This document shows, one piece after another, positions 7,048 through 10,873 of a DNA stretch of 10,873 nucleotides. The position numbers and the translations under genes are program-made. Location: assembly GCA_030641695.1 (NCBI GenBank), contig DAOWGY010000185.1, positions 1-10,873 on the forward strand, given 5' to 3'. This DNA comes from Gammaproteobacteria bacterium (GTDB taxonomy: Bacteria > Pseudomonadota > Gammaproteobacteria > Steroidobacterales > Woeseiaceae). The notes below the pieces were generated by a model. It made no database searches. It was not told the origin of the DNA and was given only the letters and a program-made list of their open reading frames with translations. The stretch's first letter is position 1. Every line of letters starts with the position of its first letter.

Positions 7048-9717
7048 GTGCGGAGAACAGCGGCGCAAGAGGAATCAATCCGCTTGAACGGCGGTGAGTT
7101 TCTGCTGACCGGTGCCACCGGCTTTTTGGGCAAGGTCGTGCTCCACGAGCTGTTACGCCGCCGCGAGGCACTCGGTGTCGAGCGCGTTCACGTCTTGATT
7201 CGCAACAACGGTTCCGGCACGGCCGAGAGTCGCTTCGACACGGACATCGCGGCCTCACCCTGCTTCGCCGATTTGGCTCCCAACTGGCGGGACAGCATAG
7301 AGGTGGTCTCGTGCGACCTCAGCCTGCCAGGTGCCGGCCTTGAGTCCGGAAAGCGTGAGTTTCTCGCCAAACGTGTGACCCACGCGATCAACTGTGCGGC
7401 GTCGGTGCAGTTCGACCTCCCGATTCGAGATGCGGCCACCGCCAACGTGTCGACCGCGCTCGAGATCCTCGACCTGGCGAAAAGCTGCCACCGGCTCGAG
7501 TCTCTCGTCAGCGTTTCAACCGCGTATGTCACACCCCACGCCAGCGATGCCGGGACAGTGTCCGAAGAACTCGCGCCCCTGCCATGGCGCGCGGCGGATA
7601 TGTATGACGCGATTATGTGCGGCGAGGTCGACGAGAAGGAGCTACTGGCCGAGACCGGCCATCCCAATACTTATACACTTACAAAGTGCATCGCCGAACA
7701 TCTGTTGTGCGAGCGGCGCGCCGACACGCGGCTCACCCTGGTGAGGCCGAGCATCATCTCAGCAAGTATGCACCAGCCCTTTCCCGGCTGGATCGATAGT
7801 CCGGCAGCCTTCGCGCTGTTCGCTGCGCAAATCGGCTCTGGTCGTATGCGCGCCATTATAGGCCGGCCGCGTGCACGCATTGACGTAATCCCTTGTGATG
7901 CAGTGGCAGACCGACTGATTGACACAGCTTGTCAGCCTGATTCGGTAAATGGAAGTGCTGTACTGCCCATATTGCACGCCGTCGCAGGCTACGAGCACAG
8001 CCTGAACGTGCGGTTGTGCAGCAGCACTATAGAGGCGTTCTTCTCCCAAAACCCGGACACGCGATGGCGTAATCGGGACCTGCCAGCGCGCGTCCGCTAC
8101 CTGGGGCCTGACGGACTTCTCTATCGGATTAACCACTGGCTGCACCATGAGCGCCCGCTTAAGTCGCGCCGACAGGCGGAACTTCTCTCGCAGGCAAACC
8201 GCATGTTCGCCTACTTCACACACAACACGTTCCGATTCCGCTCCTCGGCGCCCTTCGATCCCCCGGGTTTCGAACCGACAGCCTACATCGAGACCGTGTG
8301 TCGCGGCGTGGCGCAGCACTTGATGGGCGCAGACAATGCGGCCGTTCCCATAGCGGGCAGGCTCCACCCGAGATCCCGCGGTGATTTGCGCTGGGCGCTC
8401 ACGCAGAGACGAGGCAACGTGTTCATTCGGTGTGCAGCCTATGTGGTGGTCAAGGTTCTTCGCCGTTGTCTCGATCGCGTAACCTTCGACCTGACCTCGT
8501 TCGAAGTCGCGCTCAGGGAGGCGCCTCCCGGCTCGCCGCTTGTGCTCGTCCCGTCGCACCGCAGTTACCTCGACTTTGTGCTCTGCTCGCAATTGATGTT
8601 TGCGCGACCCGATCTGGGGATCGCCATCCCGCATATTGCGGCGACGTCGGATTTCGCACGCATCCCCGTGCTCAGCTGGCTTTTTGTGCGCCTGCACGCC
8701 TTCTATTTGCAGCGCGGCCTCGGCCGCGAAGACAAAAAACTGACGCAACAAGTGCACTCACTGATTCGCACAGGCCGTGTGCTCGAGTTCTTTATCGAGG
8801 GGTCCCGCAGCCGTTCCAGACAGTTCCTCCCCCCACGGCGCGGGCTGCTACGCAGCCTGCAGGCGACTGGCGAAGTGTGCACGGTGCTGCCCATCGCGTT
8901 CAGCTATGACCATGTGCCGGAGGAGACCGCATTCATCGAGGAGCTGGGCGGAGCGCCAAAGCCGCCGATGCAGCTGCGCGGCCTCTTGCGCTGGACCGGG
9001 CGGCTGCTTCGACACGAGGTGAGCCTGGGCGGCGCGCATATCGCCTGCGGCAGGCCGGTAACGCTCGAACCGAACTCTGACGTGTACGCCGTGAGCCGCG
9101 ACATCATGGGGGAACTCCAGCACAAAACGGTAACCACGACGCATCACCTGCGCACTTTCCTCGATAGCGAGGGGGGTTCTCTCGAGGACATCGACCTGCG
9201 CTGGTTACGCGAGGCAATCACGCGACGCGGTGGTAGCGTGCTTGTCACAAAGCGGCGCGATCAAGTTGTGTCGCCACTGGTCGAGCGTTGCATGCGGTAC
9301 CAGTTCGAGCACTTGTTTTATACAGAGGCTGCGCTCGCCTTCGCCGGTCACCCGGCGGTCGACAACCATATCCGCTTGAACCGCTTTGCTCAGGCCGGAC
9401 CGCCGAATCCCAAGATCGAGCTGCAGGACCCGCGTGTGCTGCGGTTGCTACGCTCCTTGTTCGGGCCGGTGGTTCGCGACTACCAGGTGGTTGCCGCCGC
9501 GCTGGGCGAGCCGGCCACGCCCCTGGTCTTGAATTCACCGATGGCCATTATGCAGTCGCGACCCGACGAGAATCTGCATCTCCCCGACGTGGAGGGTGCG
9601 TTCGCAGATCTCACCGAGCGGCGCATATTGCTCTACGACCAGGGCAAGAAAAATTACAGCTGGGGGCCCGAGGCAGCCGAGATCGCAGCGTATCGGGCAT
9701 GGCTCGTCCGTTTCTAG
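7048..9717 (+). CDS. Fatty acyl-CoA reductase / DHAP acyltransferase fusion (FAR-GNPAT)
   Basis: This 889-residue bifunctional protein would supply both substrates of AGPS. Residues about 15-430 are an alcohol-forming fatty acyl-CoA reductase of the extended SDR type. It has the Rossmann motif TGATGFLG (21-28), the catalytic-Ser region VSVSTAYV (154-161), YTLTK (Y209, K213), LVRPSII (231-237) and a FAR_C-like tail with YFTHNTFRFRSS (389-400). Residues about 440-889 are a GNPAT/PlsB-type acyltransferase. It has SHRSYLDF (503-510, HX4D), IPHIAATSDF (527-536), FYLQRGLGR (552-560) and FIEGSRSRSRQFLPPRRGLL (582-601). This would transfer acyl groups to DHAP, although glycerol-3-phosphate cannot be excluded. 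The start is GTG at 7048, with AGGGGG at 7038-7043 as ribosome-binding site. The gene overlaps the following SDR gene by 19 nt, implying translational coupling. All key catalytic residues are present in both halves. From memory, the same domain order occurs in the Dictyostelium FARAT ether-lipid protein. Confidence 0.9.
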   Translation: MRRTAAQEESIRLNGGEFLLTGATGFLGKVVLHELLRRREALGVERVHVLIRNNGSGTAESRFDTDIAASPCFADLAPNWRDSIEVVSCDLSLPGAGLESGKREFLAKRVTHAINCAASVQFDLPIRDAATANVSTALEILDLAKSCHRLESLVSVSTAYVTPHASDAGTVSEELAPLPWRAADMYDAIMCGEVDEKELLAETGHPNTYTLTKCIAEHLLCERRADTRLTLVRPSIISASMHQPFPGWIDSPAAFALFAAQIGSGRMRAIIGRPRARIDVIPCDAVADRLIDTACQPDSVNGSAVLPILHAVAGYEHSLNVRLCSSTIEAFFSQNPDTRWRNRDLPARVRYLGPDGLLYRINHWLHHERPLKSRRQAELLSQANRMFAYFTHNTFRFRSSAPFDPPGFEPTAYIETVCRGVAQHLMGADNAAVPIAGRLHPRSRGDLRWALTQRRGNVFIRCAAYVVVKVLRRCLDRVTFDLTSFEVALREAPPGSPLVLVPSHRSYLDFVLCSQLMFARPDLGIAIPHIAATSDFARIPVLSWLFVRLHAFYLQRGLGREDKKLTQQVHSLIRTGRVLEFFIEGSRSRSRQFLPPRRGLLRSLQATGEVCTVLPIAFSYDHVPEETAFIEELGGAPKPPMQLRGLLRWTGRLLRHEVSLGGAHIACGRPVTLEPNSDVYAVSRDIMGELQHKTVTTTHHLRTFLDSEGGSLEDIDLRWLREAITRRGGSVLVTKRRDQVVSPLVERCMRYQFEHLFYTEAALAFAGHPAVDNHIRLNRFAQAGPPNPKIELQDPRVLRLLRSLFGPVVRDYQVVAAALGEPATPLVLNSPMAIMQSRPDENLHLPDVEGAFADLTERRILLYDQGKKNYSWGPEAAEIAAYRAWLVRF

Positions 9718-10718
9718 TAACCGGCGCCTCGGGATTCATCGGTCGCCACCTGCTGCAAGCTCGCGCCGCCCATACTGCGGCCGTCGCGCTCGTACGCGAC
9801 AGGCGGGCATGGGCCGAGCTGGACTGGAGTGCCGATCTCGAGCACGTCGAACTTGTGCAGGGCTCGGTGACCGACACGGTCAGTTGGGCTGACCAGCTCC
9901 CGCCACTCGCCGGGATCTTCCACTTGGCAGCACTCGTACGCCACAGTCGGCGCGCCACCGAAGAAATATACAAAACCAACGTCGAGGGCAGTCTCAATAT
10001 GGTGCGTCTCGCCGCTATTCATAAGTGCCGGCTCGTTATGTTGTCGACCTCCGGCACGGTCGGCTGCTTCGACAGCCCGGATGCGGTTGCCGACGAGAAT
10101 GCGGCTTTCTGCGAGGAAACGGTGGTGAGTTGGCCCTACTACCACTCGAAGATCGTAGCGGAGAAGCGTATGCGCCAGCTGGCGGACAGTCTTCGGGTTG
10201 AGCTCGTGTTCATCCGGCCACCCATGCTTTTGGGCCCGGAAGATCATCGCTTCCGATCGACGTCCAACGTGCTCCGCATGCTCCGCGGCCGGCTGCCGTT
10301 CCTGATCCACGGCGGCATTCACTTCGTCGATGTTCGAGACGCGGTGCAGGCTATCCTGCGCGCCATGGACCTGCCGCACCCCCGACCGGTCTATCACCTT
10401 GACGGTACCTGTTCGAGCATCAAGGACTTCTTTGGCATGATCGAAGAAGCCTCCGGAGTGCGGGCCCCGCGCTTGGTGCTGCCCTTAGCACTGGCCCGGC
10501 TGCTCGCCGCGGTGGACGAGTCGGTCGGCATGCGAGTGCGCGGAGAGCCGCTCCAACTATTCCCCGATCCGGTAGTAATAGAGATGGCATCGCACTACTG
10601 GGGCACGAAATCACTTTACGCGGAATCCGAGCTCGGCTACAAGTCTCGCAATCCGAGAAGAACACTGCGCGACACCGTCGACTGGCTACGCACCCATCAC
10701 CAGAGCTTCCGTTCGTAA
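9699..10718 (+). CDS. Extended SDR / NAD-dependent epimerase-family oxidoreductase, candidate alkyl-DHAP reductase
   Basis: This 339-residue protein begins at ATG 9699, 19 nt inside the end of the FAR-GNPAT gene. The start is fixed by the Rossmann motif, which opens almost at once: RPFLVTGASGFIG (TGASGFIG at 8-15). Further SDR features are FHLAALVRHS (74-83), TNVEGSLNMVRLA (93-105), MLSTSGTVG (114-122) and the YxxxK catalytic pair (Y147, K151 in PYYHSKIVAEK). IRPPMLLGPEDHRF and HFVDVRDAVQAI are typical of extended SDRs of the 3-beta-HSD / dihydroflavonol-reductase / epimerase kind. No membrane segment is obvious. Overlap with the fusion gene points to a shared pathway. The expected missing step after AGPS is NADPH reduction of the ketone of alkyl-DHAP (and acyl-DHAP), and this enzyme is the only candidate here. 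That function is inferred from context. In mammals the step is done by an unrelated classical SDR. Confidence 0.85.
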   Translation: MARPFLVTGASGFIGRHLLQARAAHTAAVALVRDRRAWAELDWSADLEHVELVQGSVTDTVSWADQLPPLAGIFHLAALVRHSRRATEEIYKTNVEGSLNMVRLAAIHKCRLVMLSTSGTVGCFDSPDAVADENAAFCEETVVSWPYYHSKIVAEKRMRQLADSLRVELVFIRPPMLLGPEDHRFRSTSNVLRMLRGRLPFLIHGGIHFVDVRDAVQAILRAMDLPHPRPVYHLDGTCSSIKDFFGMIEEASGVRAPRLVLPLALARLLAAVDESVGMRVRGEPLQLFPDPVVIEMASHYWGTKSLYAESELGYKSRNPRRTLRDTVDWLRTHHQSFRS

Positions 10719-10727
10719 TTGAATCCA

Positions 10728-10760
<33 letters not shown>

Positions 10761-10762
10761 TT

Positions 10763-10775
10763 GCGGCTGCGCCGC
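10763..10775. other. Short GC hairpin between the SDR gene and the tRNA gene
   Basis: GCGGC (10763-10767) and GCCGC (10771-10775) pair around TGC. On the plus strand it lies 45 nt after the SDR stop but has no T-run. On the minus strand the tRNA 3' end is followed by GGCTTTTTC (10800-10792), a short T-run without a preceding stem beyond the tRNA itself. Neither is a convincing terminator, but these are the only candidates for ending the two converging transcripts. Confidence 0.25.
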
Positions 10776-10804
10776 CCCGCTACCCGGCCATAGAAAAAGC
10801 CATA

Positions 10805-10873
<69 letters not shown>

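Noticed and set aside
7759..8757. Long minus-strand open frame (332 codons) across the FAR-GNPAT gene.
   Set aside because: It is antisense to strongly conserved catalytic motifs, has no recognisable fold, and is typical of GC-rich shadow frames.
9288..9698. In-frame open extension upstream of the SDR gene.
   Set aside because: It is Arg/Gly-rich, overlaps conserved C-terminal FAR-GNPAT sequence in another frame, and the SDR Rossmann motif begins right after ATG 9699.

Overview
This is a GC-rich (about 60% by eye) bacterial window, most likely from a gammaproteobacterium. The pointers are a HAE-1 RND pump with its adaptor, a Tat-exported flavoprotein resembling spermidine dehydrogenase, and a tRNA-Phe gene with encoded CCA. 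The exact lineage cannot be read from the sequence.

Layout, left to right. (1) Positions 1-443, minus strand: the N-terminal part of a Tat-exported FAD oxidoreductase that runs off the left edge. (2) Positions 661-4818, minus strand: a two-gene efflux operon, with the periplasmic adaptor (3778-4818) transcribed first and the RND permease (661-3729, true N-terminus probably near 3765) after it. (3) Positions 4819-5204: a divergent intergenic region with nested inverted repeats and a plausible sigma70-type promoter facing right. (4) Positions 5205-10718, plus strand: a compact three-gene operon. It encodes an alkylglycerone-phosphate synthase (AGPS)-like FAD enzyme, a fusion of fatty acyl-CoA reductase (FAR) with a GNPAT/PlsB-type acyltransferase, and an extended short-chain dehydrogenase (SDR). 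(5) Positions 10728-10873: a 33-nt tRNA-Phe fragment followed by a tRNA-Phe(GAA) gene on the minus strand, cut by the right edge.

The plus-strand operon reads as a complete eukaryote-style (peroxisomal-type) ether-lipid entry pathway. The GNPAT domain would make acyl-DHAP and the FAR domain would make fatty alcohol. The AGPS-like enzyme would then exchange the acyl chain for the alcohol, giving alkyl-DHAP. The SDR is a candidate for the following ketone reduction to alkyl-glycerol-3-phosphate. This differs from the anaerobic plasmalogen route of clostridia (PlsA/PlsR), where an existing ester is reduced.

The last 17 nt of the tRNA-Phe gene (10805-10821) recur exactly and in the same orientation at 627-643. 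The two copies bracket the efflux operon and the ether-lipid operon almost exactly. That is the arrangement expected of a genomic island inserted at the 3' end of a tRNA gene, although no integrase is visible between the repeats.
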